This document shows, piece by piece, positions 15,335-24,189 of a DNA stretch of 64,000 nt. How positions within the stretch are numbered: the stretch's first letter is position 1; the number at the start of each line of letters is the position of its first letter. Origin of the DNA: Thiocystis violacea (GTDB lineage Bacteria; Pseudomonadota; Gammaproteobacteria; Chromatiales; Chromatiaceae); NCBI RefSeq assembly GCF_016583565.1, contig NZ_NRRF01000007.1:1-64000 (forward strand), given 5' to 3'. A model generated the notes under the pieces. That model saw only the letters and a list, made by a program, of their open reading frames with translations, searched no databases and was not told the origin of the DNA. The position numbers and the translations under genes are program-made.

Positions 15335-17980
15335 ATGCCGTCCGGTTCGGAATACAGTCAAAACGCCAGGCTGATCGGGCTCACCACCCCGCTGGGCGAG
15401 GATGTCCTCCTGCTGCGCGGCATGGTGGCGCAAGAGCGGTTGAGCGCCCTCTTCGAATTCGAGCTCGACCTCCTGAGCGAGAACGATCAGATCTCCGCCG
15501 CGGACCTCCTGGGGCAACCCGCGACGATCCGGCTCGAGATGCAGGACCAGACCCCGCGTTTCTTCAACGGTGTCGTCAGCCGCCTGTCCCATGTCGGTTT
15601 CGAGGGCAGGCTGGCGCGGTATCAGGTGACGCTGGTGCCTTGGTTGTGGCTGCTCACCCGCACCTCGGACTGCCGCATCTTTCAGGAGATGACGGCGCCG
15701 GACATCATCAAGCAGGTCTTTCGGGATGCCGGTTTCACGGACTTCGACGATCGCCTGAGCGCGCAGTACCGCACCTGGGAATACTGCGTCCAGTATCGCG
15801 AAACCCACTTCAACTTCGTGAGCCGCCTCATGGAGCAGGAGGGGATGTACTGGTATTTCACGCACGAGGACGGCAAGCACACCCTGGTCATGGCGGACGG
15901 CTACAGCGCGCACCAGAGCGTGCCGGGGTATGCCGAGATTCCCTACCATGCCGCGGATATGGCCGCCGAGCGCGACGAGGATTTCATCTTCGAGTGGTCG
16001 ATCTCCGCCGCGGTGCGCCCTGGCGCCTTCGTGCATGACGCCTTCGATTTCAAGAAGCCGAGTTCGGAGCTGCGCACCTCCTCGGCGATGGCGCGCGAGC
16101 ATCTGCACGCCGACCACGAGATCTATGACTACCCCGGCGAGTATGTCGCGGTCGGCGAGGGCGAGCGCTATGCCGGCGTGCGCATGGAGGAGCTGCAATC
16201 CGACCGCGAGGTCGCCTACGGGCAGAGCTTCGCGCGCGGCCTGTCCGTCGGCTACCTCTTTCGCCTGAACGACTATCCGCGGGCCGATCAGAACCGCGAG
16301 CACCTGGTCATCTCCGCCAAGCATGAATTGCAGGGCGACGAGTTTCAGACCTCGGGTGCCGCGAGCAGCGGCATCCTCTATCGCTCCAGCTTCACCGCGA
16401 TGGACGCCAGGGAGCCTTTTCGGTCCTTGCGTCTGACGCCGAAGCCCGTCGTCCAGGGACCACAGACCGCGACCGTGGTGGGACCCTCGGGCGAGGAGAT
16501 CTGGACCGATGAGTACGGCCGCATCAAGGTCCAATTCCACTGGGACAGGTACGGGAAGATGGACGAGAACAGCTCCTGCTGGATCCGCGTCTCCCAACTC
16601 TGGGCCGGTGGCAAGTGGGGCGCGATGCACATCCCGCGCATCGGGCAGGAGGTCATCGTCGACTTCCTCGAAGGCGATCCGAACCAGCCGATCGTGACCG
16701 GGCGCGTCTACAACGCCGATCAGCCCGTGCCCTACGAGCTGCCCAAGTACGCGCGCTACTCGACCATCCGCTCCCACACCACCAAGCAGGGGACGGTGAG
16801 CGATTTCAACGAGCTGCGTTTCGACGACCTCAAGGACAAGGAGCAGGTGTTCCTGCATGCGCAGCGGCGGATGGACGTGCGCGTGAAGCGCAACAAGTAC
16901 GAGACCGTTCAGGGGGCGAGCAACACCCAGATCGGCGGCGGGCACGTGCTGACCATCGGCAAGTCCTTCGATCTCCACGTGAAGGAGGACGTCTATGCGC
17001 GCACCGACGGGGAGATCGATCTTGGCACGGGCGGCGATCTGCTGGTGGATATCGGCGGCGCAGCCAAGATCCACGTCTCCCAGACGGTCGAGCAGAACGC
17101 CACCAGCATCCTGCTCGAGGGCAGCCGCCACGTCACCCTCAAGTGCGGCGGTTCCTTCGTCAAGGTCGCGCCGGACGGGATCACCATCCAGGGACCCATG
17201 ATCCGCGTCAATTGCGGCGGCAGCACGCCAGGCGCCGCGAGCTTCGACATGACGGATCCGCTGGATGCGGCCGGTGCCGATACCGGTGTCCCCGGCTATG
17301 TCGACAACCTCCCGCGCGGTGGCGGCGGCGGTCGCCGCACCCGCCATGTCAGCCCGGAGCGTGCGCGCGCCATCACCCGCAACGCGGACGGCTCGGTCAA
17401 CTACGGTGGTTCTGGGATTCGGATCTCGGGCTCCGACAGCTTCGTGAACAGCACGGTCGCCACCCTGGATTCGCTCGACGGCACCCAGACCGGGCATCAA
17501 CTGATCGACAACCTGCAGGGCAACGGCCATGTCGCCTCCATCGAGGAGAACGCCGCCGCGTCCGCCGCCGGGGGCGGTGGCATGACGACCATGACCTCCG
17601 CCAACGGCTTCCCCTCCGGCACCAGCGTCAACATGGGGAGCGCGGGCGTCCAGACCTCGGACGGTTCCGGCTCCGACAGCGTGGTCAACTGGCAGCCGGG
17701 GGCCAATACGCAGTACACGGACGCCGCCGGCAATACCCACACGCAGCCGGATGAGGCGCTCCTGGGACATGAGCTCAACCATGCCGACCACAACGCGCGT
17801 GGCGTCAACGGTTCGGCGACGCCGGATCCGGCGGATCCGACGGGAAATCAGGAGGAATCGCGCACCATCGGTCTCAACGATCACGCCGATGAGCCGGTGA
17901 GTGAGAACAACATCCTGCGTGACATGGGTGAAGACTGGAGGCGAACGGATCATGACACGACCGCGCGGACCGTCCCCTGA
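15335..17980 (+). CDS. vgrG: T6SS spike VgrG with C-terminal M91 zinc-peptidase domain
   Basis: An 881-residue evolved VgrG. Residues about 10-620 are the spike: gp27-like domain, gp5 OB-fold (WTDEYGRIKVQFHWDRYGK near 390-410) and the beta-prism needle with DUF2345-like repeats. A Gly/Ser-rich linker (about 650-790) leads to a C-terminal domain with HELNH (812-816, HEXXH zinc site) and a downstream EESRTIGL (840-847) plus ENNILRDMGEDWRRTDH. This pattern is that of peptidase family M91 (NleD-like effectors). The tip should be delivered into target cells and act as a protease. It is the only vgrG in the window and is followed by PAAR and a second protease gene. Confidence 0.95.
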   Translation: MPSGSEYSQNARLIGLTTPLGEDVLLLRGMVAQERLSALFEFELDLLSENDQISAADLLGQPATIRLEMQDQTPRFFNGVVSRLSHVGFEGRLARYQVTLVPWLWLLTRTSDCRIFQEMTAPDIIKQVFRDAGFTDFDDRLSAQYRTWEYCVQYRETHFNFVSRLMEQEGMYWYFTHEDGKHTLVMADGYSAHQSVPGYAEIPYHAADMAAERDEDFIFEWSISAAVRPGAFVHDAFDFKKPSSELRTSSAMAREHLHADHEIYDYPGEYVAVGEGERYAGVRMEELQSDREVAYGQSFARGLSVGYLFRLNDYPRADQNREHLVISAKHELQGDEFQTSGAASSGILYRSSFTAMDAREPFRSLRLTPKPVVQGPQTATVVGPSGEEIWTDEYGRIKVQFHWDRYGKMDENSSCWIRVSQLWAGGKWGAMHIPRIGQEVIVDFLEGDPNQPIVTGRVYNADQPVPYELPKYARYSTIRSHTTKQGTVSDFNELRFDDLKDKEQVFLHAQRRMDVRVKRNKYETVQGASNTQIGGGHVLTIGKSFDLHVKEDVYARTDGEIDLGTGGDLLVDIGGAAKIHVSQTVEQNATSILLEGSRHVTLKCGGSFVKVAPDGITIQGPMIRVNCGGSTPGAASFDMTDPLDAAGADTGVPGYVDNLPRGGGGGRRTRHVSPERARAITRNADGSVNYGGSGIRISGSDSFVNSTVATLDSLDGTQTGHQLIDNLQGNGHVASIEENAAASAAGGGGMTTMTSANGFPSGTSVNMGSAGVQTSDGSGSDSVVNWQPGANTQYTDAAGNTHTQPDEALLGHELNHADHNARGVNGSATPDPADPTGNQEESRTIGLNDHADEPVSENNILRDMGEDWRRTDHDTTARTVP

Positions 17981-18650
17981 TCGATGGAGATCCCGGTTAG
18001 GCCCGGCCCAACTGGCCGGCCTGCTCCTGATGCAGCTTTGCGGAGGATTGACGATGACTGAGAGTGCGCTCGCCGTGGAGCTCCAGGCGCAAGTGAACAA
18101 GCAGACGGCGACCGAATTGACCCTGGCCTACGAGCTTCGCAATAGCACCGGATCGCGGATCTTCGTTTTCGACCATCTGCTGTATTTCGACGCCAAGGGC
18201 GCGACCCGGCGCGCGGATACTGGCGCCTATGTCTTTCAGGACGGCGGCGGCGTGGCACGGGTCGTGCGCGGCTTCATCGCGCCGCCCATGTTCATGTCCG
18301 TCGCGCGCCGCCCACCGATCGTGGCGTCCGCCATCAACCCCGGCTGGGCGAGTGCCGGGGTCATCAAGCTGGCGCTGCCGCTCGCGGAGGCCAACGCCTA
18401 CTTCCCGCCGCAGGTCTGTGATCCCGCCTCGGCGCGGCCCATCACGCGGCTGCGGGTCCAGATCGGCTGGGTCGAGGAGCGCGAGGGGGTCAAGACCGGC
18501 CCCTTCGAGATCGACCACAAGTCGCTCGTTCGGCTGATCGGCGGCTGGGGCTCGCCCCTGCAGCGGACCGCGCAGATCGATGTCCTGGTGACCGGGATCA
18601 GGCTCTGCCCCTATGTCGGGCAGTTCGATCGTCCGCAACTGCAACACTGA
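17952..18650 (+). CDS. Exported protein of unknown function in the VgrG/PAAR operon
   Basis: A 232-residue protein from ATG 17952, overlapping the vgrG stop by 29 bp. The N-terminal Arg-rich stretch and the hydrophobic LAGLLLMQLCGG, ending near ALA-VE, look like a signal peptide. The mature part is rich in beta-strand-like alternation (ATELTLAYELRNSTGSRIFVF) and contains two Cys. I do not recognise a family. Position directly after an effector-bearing VgrG is that of an immunity protein or effector adaptor. The export signal would suit a periplasmic immunity protein, but this is inference. A later start at ATG 18054 would remove most of the signal. Confidence 0.75.
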   Translation: MTRPRGPSPDRWRSRLGPAQLAGLLLMQLCGGLTMTESALAVELQAQVNKQTATELTLAYELRNSTGSRIFVFDHLLYFDAKGATRRADTGAYVFQDGGGVARVVRGFIAPPMFMSVARRPPIVASAINPGWASAGVIKLALPLAEANAYFPPQVCDPASARPITRLRVQIGWVEEREGVKTGPFEIDHKSLVRLIGGWGSPLQRTAQIDVLVTGIRLCPYVGQFDRPQLQH

Positions 18651-18662
18651 GAGGAGACGCCG

Positions 18663-19166
18663 ATGCCGCAAGGTCCAGCCGCGCGTTTGACGGATTCGGT
18701 CGCGCACCCCTTGCCGCCCGTGCTGACGGGAGGCCCCGGGAGCCCGAACGTCCTCATCGGCATGCGCCCGGCCTGGCGCGGCCTGCCGCTCGCCGCGGTG
18801 GCCGCGCTGCAGGCCGCGAAAGCGACCGCGGATGCGGCGATCCAGACGGCCCAGGCCGCCACGGTGGCCGCGGCCGGCACGCCGGGCGCGCCGGCCGCCT
18901 ATGCGGCCGAGCAAGCCGCCAAGGGCGCCGCTCTATCGGCCATGAGCGCCGCCATCACGGCCGCGGCGGCGGGAGGAACCGATATCCACGCCTGCGCGAC
19001 GCCCTCGCCGGTGCCACCGCACGGGCCGGGTGTCGTGATCAACGGCTCGGCGAGCGTCCAGATCAACAATCTGCCCGCCTGCAGGCTCGGTGATACCTTG
19101 CTGGAGGCCATCGGTCCGCCCAACACCATCACCAGCGGCGAGATGACGGTCATCATCGGCGGGTGA
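18663..19166 (+). CDS. PAAR-domain spike-tip protein
   Basis: A 167-residue PAAR protein. The PAAR fold is split: the N-terminal GPAARLTDSVAHP carries the first His, and the C-terminal half has IHACATPSPVPPHGPGVVI, SVQINNLPACRLGD and ITSGEMTVIIGG. A roughly 60-residue Ala-rich helical insert (about 45-105) separates them. PAAR proteins bind a zinc ion and sharpen the VgrG trimer. The short form carries no toxin domain, so cargo probably comes from vgrG and from the neighbouring gene. Confidence 0.9.
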   Translation: MPQGPAARLTDSVAHPLPPVLTGGPGSPNVLIGMRPAWRGLPLAAVAALQAAKATADAAIQTAQAATVAAAGTPGAPAAYAAEQAAKGAALSAMSAAITAAAAGGTDIHACATPSPVPPHGPGVVINGSASVQINNLPACRLGDTLLEAIGPPNTITSGEMTVIIGG

Positions 19167-19193
19167 GGCGGACAGGCGCATGAGGTCTCTGCC

Positions 19194-19862
19194 ATGACAG
19201 ATCAGAACAAGGGTGCGGTGGCCGGGCGTCTTCCGGGGTCCATTGGCGTCCGTCCGGCGACCAGTGCGCGCACCGCCGCCTCGCCATCGCCCGCGCTCCT
19301 GGAGCAGCTCCACCACTACCGCTATCCCGTCCGCCGGCGGTTGCAGTGCTGTTTCTTCTGGACCAGCAACGCCCTCAAGAACAACGCGCCGGCCTATGTG
19401 GCGGCGGCGAACGCCCGGCTCGACGAGCACAACCTGGTGCTCGATATCTGTCCCGGTGTCGAGAAGACGGCCGCGCACACCGTGACATTCAACGAGTTGG
19501 TCAATACCTCGCACGAGGAGGAGCTGCGCAATCTGGTGCACAAGGCGCACGATCATGAGGGCCGTATCCCCGTCATCTTCTGCCGCTTCGCCGGGGCGCT
19601 CGGCGGCGACTCGGACACCCTGGGATACCTGGTGCGGCTGGAGAATTGGCTGCCCTTCATTCTGATCAATGCGGACAAGGATTCCGCGGACGGGGTGACC
19701 CTGCTGCACGAAATCGGCCATGCCTCCGGCTGTGGTCACGAGCAGTCGGCCAAGGGGGATCTCTATCCGAACTTCATGAGCTACCCGCCGCCGCCGCGCA
19801 CGGGCATTCTGCGCAAGCAGGTGATCCGGCTAGCGCGCAGCTATTTCGCCCGCGATGCGTGA
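19194..19862 (+). CDS. Metzincin-like zinc protease, candidate T6SS effector
   Basis: A 222-residue protein with HEIGHASGCGH (172-182), an exact fit to the metzincin zinc motif HExxHxxGxxH, and a Met-turn-like FMSY (M195). The rest is unlike known secreted proteases: there is no signal peptide, no propeptide and the N-terminal 40 residues are low-complexity. Its position 27 bp after the PAAR gene marks it as probable cargo of this spike. Two Cys (CC near residue 52) precede the core. The target is unknown. No obvious immunity gene follows within 190 bp, unless the exported protein at 17952 or the downstream barrel has that role. Confidence 0.85.
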   Translation: MTDQNKGAVAGRLPGSIGVRPATSARTAASPSPALLEQLHHYRYPVRRRLQCCFFWTSNALKNNAPAYVAAANARLDEHNLVLDICPGVEKTAAHTVTFNELVNTSHEEELRNLVHKAHDHEGRIPVIFCRFAGALGGDSDTLGYLVRLENWLPFILINADKDSADGVTLLHEIGHASGCGHEQSAKGDLYPNFMSYPPPPRTGILRKQVIRLARSYFARDA

Positions 19863-20049
19863 CGCGCACGCGAGCCAGTGTGCTGGGCGCTAAAGGATAC
19901 GGCTGTCCTGGTGCGGGGAAGCGCGGGAGAATGGCGCTGCGTGGTTTCGGCGCGATGCGTCTCTCGGACGGCACGCATCGGGGCCTTCTCGAACTCCGGA
20001 CGAGCCGCGGCGGCGCGCCCGGAGTCAAACGACTGTTGGAGACTCACTG

Positions 20050-21477
20050 ATGCTCATCGATCGCTCTCGTCCTTTGCATCCAGCTGCGCCCGCGCCTCGC
20101 GCTCGGTGGCGAACCCTCTGTTTCTGCGGCGGCGTGCTCTCCCTGCCAGGCACGCTGTTGGCGCAACCGGCGATCCCCGTCGGTCCAGACAATGCTGGAC
20201 CCGTCGCGCCTCTGGTGTCCTCCTACGACGACGCCTTGAGTCTCACGACCGTCAATGGGGCTATTGCGGGCGAGGCGATTCTGGCCACCTGTGTGACCGG
20301 ACGCAACGCCGACGGAACCGCGCGTAATCAGAAGTTCCAGGACGACTGCGATCTCATCGTCGGCGGTGCCTCTCAGGACGAGATGGGCAGCGCGGTGGCG
20401 CTCGAGCAGTTGGCCGCCGATCAGATCAATGCACAGAATTCGGCGGCGGTGCGCGCCGCAGGCGTCGGTGTCGCCATGGTGCAGAACCGCCTGCAGCGGA
20501 TCAGACTGGCGGAGCGCGCTGGCGATGAGGATCCCTTCATGATCGCCTCGCGGGGCGTGCTGTCCACGGCATCGGGCGGGGCTGCCAGCGCGGACCTCGC
20601 GGCGGGTCCCTTCGGCGGCTTCTTCAACTACGAGTACGCGGGCGGCGATGAGGACCAAACGGCCTATCAGCCGGGCTACGACTTCTCGCGCTGGTCCCTG
20701 GCGGCGGGCATGGACTATCGCGTCAATGAGCGCCTCGTCAGCGGCCTGGCCGTGCGCTATTCCAACGAGGACGCGAACTTCGACAGCAATCGCGGCGAGC
20801 TAACCGGGGATTCCTGGGGGCTCCTGGGCTATGCCTCCTATTTCCTGCCGAGCGGCCTCTTCATCGACGGCTCGATCGGCTACGCCAACACGGGCTATGA
20901 GCTGGAGCGCCGCATCGATTACAGCATCGCCGGGAGCACGGCGCATCAACTCGCGAAATCGGACCCGGACGCGGATGTCTGGAATCTGAGTCTCGGTGCC
21001 GGCTACGACCTCTTTCTCAACCCCTTCACCCTCACCCCCGCGCTGCGCCTGAGCTATGTCGAGAACAGTGTCGACGGCTATCGCGAGACCATGTCCGACC
21101 CGACGGGCGTCGGCGGCGCGATGGCCCTGGCTGTCGATTCCCACACCTACGATTCCCTGACCTCCAACCTCGGCGTGCAGATCTCGCGGGCCATCAGCAC
21201 CGAATCCGGCATTCTCCTGCCCCAACTGCGGATTGGCTGGATCCACGAATTCCAGAACGACCAGACGCGCGTGGGTGCGACCTTCGTCAACGACATCAAC
21301 CAGCAGCCGCTCTACGTCCTGACCGACAAGCCGGACCACGACTACTTCGACCTGGGGCTTGGGCTGTCCGGCCAATTCTCCAACGGACGCTCGGCGTTCA
21401 TCGCCTACAACACGCTGCTCGGCTACGAGGACGTGAACTATCACGCGATCACCGCTGGTGTGCGCTTGGAGTTCTGA
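20050..21477 (+). CDS. Autotransporter-type outer-membrane beta-barrel protein
   Basis: A 475-residue protein with an N-terminal signal-like region ending near LLAQP and a short mature head (about 40-180). The C-terminal autotransporter barrel has alternating strands such as YDFSRWSLAAGMDYRVNERL and SGLFIDGSIGYANTGYELER, and ends in the typical aromatic residue (RLEF). It lacks a long passenger. The barrel is similar in order and motifs to that of the larger protein at 26165-28816, so the two are paralogues. Role unknown; the 188-bp gap after the protease gene suggests separate transcription. Confidence 0.85.
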   Translation: MLIDRSRPLHPAAPAPRARWRTLCFCGGVLSLPGTLLAQPAIPVGPDNAGPVAPLVSSYDDALSLTTVNGAIAGEAILATCVTGRNADGTARNQKFQDDCDLIVGGASQDEMGSAVALEQLAADQINAQNSAAVRAAGVGVAMVQNRLQRIRLAERAGDEDPFMIASRGVLSTASGGAASADLAAGPFGGFFNYEYAGGDEDQTAYQPGYDFSRWSLAAGMDYRVNERLVSGLAVRYSNEDANFDSNRGELTGDSWGLLGYASYFLPSGLFIDGSIGYANTGYELERRIDYSIAGSTAHQLAKSDPDADVWNLSLGAGYDLFLNPFTLTPALRLSYVENSVDGYRETMSDPTGVGGAMALAVDSHTYDSLTSNLGVQISRAISTESGILLPQLRIGWIHEFQNDQTRVGATFVNDINQQPLYVLTDKPDHDYFDLGLGLSGQFSNGRSAFIAYNTLLGYEDVNYHAITAGVRLEF

Positions 21478-21594
21478 GACGGGGGTGTGCAATGCCGTGG
21501 GCGGGCGAGCCGATGGTGCTCGCCACGCCCGCACAGAGCGCGAGCCAGGCTGCTCGCGCGCTCATCCAGTGGCCATCGCCTCCCTCTCCGCCCG

Positions 21595-23073
21595 ATGGCG
21601 TCCGCTGCGATGACCCCGCTCGATGAAACCCGCTATGCGCCGCGTCCAACGCGCCAGGCGCCATTGCCCGCGTTGCAGCTCGACTACCTGGATGCGCGCG
21701 GCCAGCCACGTCGGATGCGGCTCTCGGACGCCCTGATGGTGGGCCGCGCGGACGACTGCGGTCTGCGCCTAGAGCACCCCCTGGTCAGCCGGCAGCACCT
21801 GGTCATCTTTCCCGAGGCGGGGCGCTGGTGGCTGCGCGACCTGCAGAGCAGCAACGGCACCCTGGTCGGTGGCCGGCCGATCGAGAGGCTGCCCTTGAAC
21901 GGCGTCATCACCCTGGAGCTTGGCTCCGGCGGCCCCCGTCTGAGGCTCTCCCTGGCCGAGCGCCCGTCCGAGCCCGCGCCGCCGTCGTTCGAGGCGGTCT
22001 CGCGGCACTATTTTCAGGAGGATCGACCCGGCGGCGTCGGCGAGCACACGCGCTTCATCCGTCTGGCCTTTCACGACCTGAAGCGCCGTCAGCGCCGGCT
22101 CTATCTGGGACTGATCAGCCTGTTCATGCTGCTGCTGATCGCGGTCGGCGGCTATGCGCTCTTCCAGCACCAGCAGTTGGTCAAGACGGCGCGTCTGGCC
22201 AATGACGTCTTCTATGCGATGAAGGAGCTGGAGCTGCAGATCGCCGATCTGGAGGCCGGGATCGACGCGGACGCCTCGGCCGAGCTCAAGGCCCAGGTCG
22301 CCGACTCCAAGCGTCAGCTCATCGCGATGCGCGAGCGCTACGACGTCTTCGTCGAGCAGGTTCAGGCGGCGCGGCCGATCCCGCTGGATTCCGAGGACAC
22401 GCTGATCCTGCACATCGCCCGGATCTTCGGCGAGACGGAGGTGGACGTGCCCAAGGACTTCGCGGCCGAGGTGAAGGCATACATTCGCAAGTGGCAGTCG
22501 TCGCCGCGGATGAGTCGCGCGATTCGCCGGCTCAAGGAGAACGGCTATGGCCCCATCATCCGCCGCGAGCTGGAGGCGCAGGAGCTGCCGCCCCAGTTCA
22601 TGTACGTCGCGCTGCAGGAAACCAATTTCCAACCCCGTGCCGTGGGTCCGCCGACGCGCTATGGCCGCGCCAAGGGGATGTGGCAATTCATTCCGGCGAC
22701 CGCTAAGCGCTACGGTGTCCAGCCGGGACCGCTTCAGCAGACCGGCCAGTACGACCCCGAGGACGAGCGTCACGACGTTGCCAAGGCCACTCGCGCGGCG
22801 GCCAAGTACCTGAAGGACATCTACCGCACCGATGCCCAGGCGTCCGGGCTGCTGGTCATGGCCTCCTACAACTGGGGCGAGGGCAACATCATCAAGCGGC
22901 TGCGCCAGATGCCCAAGAACCCGCGCGAGCGCAATTTCTGGAAGCTGCTGCGCGACCACAAGATCCCCAGGGAGACCTACGACTACGTCTTCTATATCGT
23001 CTCCGCCGCAGTCATCTGCGAGAACCCGGCCCTGTTCGGGTTCGACTTCGCGAACCCCCTGGCACCGGGATGA
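21595..23073 (+). CDS. FHA domain - transmembrane - lytic transglycosylase fusion
   Basis: A 492-residue protein (from ATG 21595; ATG 21610 is also possible). Residues about 30-105 form an FHA phosphothreonine-binding domain (VGRADDCGLRL, VSRQHLVIF, LQSSNGTLV). A basic stretch and one helix (about 167-190) give an N-inside topology. The periplasmic part has a coiled-coil (about 200-260) and an SLT transglycosylase domain: ALQETNFQPRAVG with catalytic Glu about 342, AKGMWQFIPATAKRYG and SYNWGEG. It could cut peptidoglycan to let the T6SS pass, under control of kinase phosphorylation. The downstream hydrolase gene overlaps it by 4 bp. Confidence 0.88.
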   Translation: MASAAMTPLDETRYAPRPTRQAPLPALQLDYLDARGQPRRMRLSDALMVGRADDCGLRLEHPLVSRQHLVIFPEAGRWWLRDLQSSNGTLVGGRPIERLPLNGVITLELGSGGPRLRLSLAERPSEPAPPSFEAVSRHYFQEDRPGGVGEHTRFIRLAFHDLKRRQRRLYLGLISLFMLLLIAVGGYALFQHQQLVKTARLANDVFYAMKELELQIADLEAGIDADASAELKAQVADSKRQLIAMRERYDVFVEQVQAARPIPLDSEDTLILHIARIFGETEVDVPKDFAAEVKAYIRKWQSSPRMSRAIRRLKENGYGPIIRRELEAQELPPQFMYVALQETNFQPRAVGPPTRYGRAKGMWQFIPATAKRYGVQPGPLQQTGQYDPEDERHDVAKATRAAAKYLKDIYRTDAQASGLLVMASYNWGEGNIIKRLRQMPKNPRERNFWKLLRDHKIPRETYDYVFYIVSAAVICENPALFGFDFANPLAPG

Positions 23074-23900
23074 GCGATCTCGGGGCGATGCTCCTGCGCG
23101 CCTCGCTGCTGCTGTCGGCGGTCACGGTCGCGATGGTTGGCTGCGTCGCCACCCATGGCGAGCTGGCCCCGGATCGGATCGCCGCCGCTCATGGGATGCA
23201 GCGGCGTGTGATTCATAGCCAGCGCTTCGAGCACCTCGCCTACATGCAGGGCGATCTGGAGTCCGCGCGCGAGGTCCACCTCTATCTGGAAGGAGATGGG
23301 GTTCCATGGCGCGGCCGTTACCAGGTCTCACCCGATCCGACACCTCGCAATCCACTGGCGCTGCGACTCATGGCCTTGGATCCCGCCCCGTCGGTCTACC
23401 TCGGTCGCCCCTGCTACTTCGGCTTCGCAACGGCGGACGGCTGCAATGCGTGGCTCTGGACGCATGCGCGCTATGGCCCGGAGGTCGTCGAAAGTCTGGT
23501 CGAGGCGATCGAGCGTCTGCTTCCGCCGGATGGCGGGCGCCGCCTCACCCTGGTGGGCTACAGCGGCGGCGGTGTGCTCGCCGCCCTGGTCGCGCCGCGC
23601 CTCAAGGGTCGGGTTCGGCTGGTCACCCTGGCCGCGAATCTCGACATCGACGCCTGGGCCGACCGTCACGGCTACAGCCGTCTGAGTGCATCCATCAACC
23701 CGGCGGATCAGCCGCCCATCGACCGCGCCATCACACAGCTCCATCTCATGGGGTCGGAGGATCGGGAGGTTCCACCCGCGACCATCGCGCGCTTCATCGC
23801 GACCAACCGCGGCGCGCGGACGCAGCTCGTCCCAGGCTACGATCATCGCTGCTGCTGGATCCAAGGCTGGCCGGGGCTGCTCGATCGATTGGATGACTGA
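23070..23900 (+). CDS. Lipoprotein alpha/beta hydrolase
   Basis: A 276-residue protein with a lipobox-like MVGC (about residues 22-25) after a hydrophobic helix, so it is probably anchored in a membrane. The hydrolase fold shows a nucleophile elbow GYSGGG, a charge-relay Asp candidate near MGSEDREVPP and a late His in GYDHRCC. The substrate is unknown. Its start overlaps the stop of the FHA-transglycosylase gene (ATGA), so the two are cotranscribed. The 289 bp that follow, up to pckG, contain no further gene. Confidence 0.85.
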   Translation: MSDLGAMLLRASLLLSAVTVAMVGCVATHGELAPDRIAAAHGMQRRVIHSQRFEHLAYMQGDLESAREVHLYLEGDGVPWRGRYQVSPDPTPRNPLALRLMALDPAPSVYLGRPCYFGFATADGCNAWLWTHARYGPEVVESLVEAIERLLPPDGGRRLTLVGYSGGGVLAALVAPRLKGRVRLVTLAANLDIDAWADRHGYSRLSASINPADQPPIDRAITQLHLMGSEDREVPPATIARFIATNRGARTQLVPGYDHRCCWIQGWPGLLDRLDD

Positions 23901-24189
23901 CAGCCTGCACCAGGAGAGTGCGTATGGGGTACCATCAAGGGGCAGGGTGCGCGGGGGTGGATCGCGCGCGCAACCGAAAAGTACATGTTTTGCAGGTGTT
24001 TACCGACTGGCTTCGGTCTTGCTTCACACCAACCTTCACCATGTCGTCAGATCAGCAGCCTATCCGCGGGCCGGGCTCGATCCCCTGGGAGCACCCATGC
24101 GCACTCGGCGCGCTTCCCAGACTGACTAGCATGCGGGATTGCGATTTCGCTGACGGCACTCTTCAAATTCTGCGAGGAATCCCAGCGAT

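Noticed and set aside
15230..18100. 956-codon open frame antisense to vgrG
   Set aside because: The complete VgrG with spike and peptidase motifs is on the plus strand; the antisense product is compositionally biased and unrecognisable.
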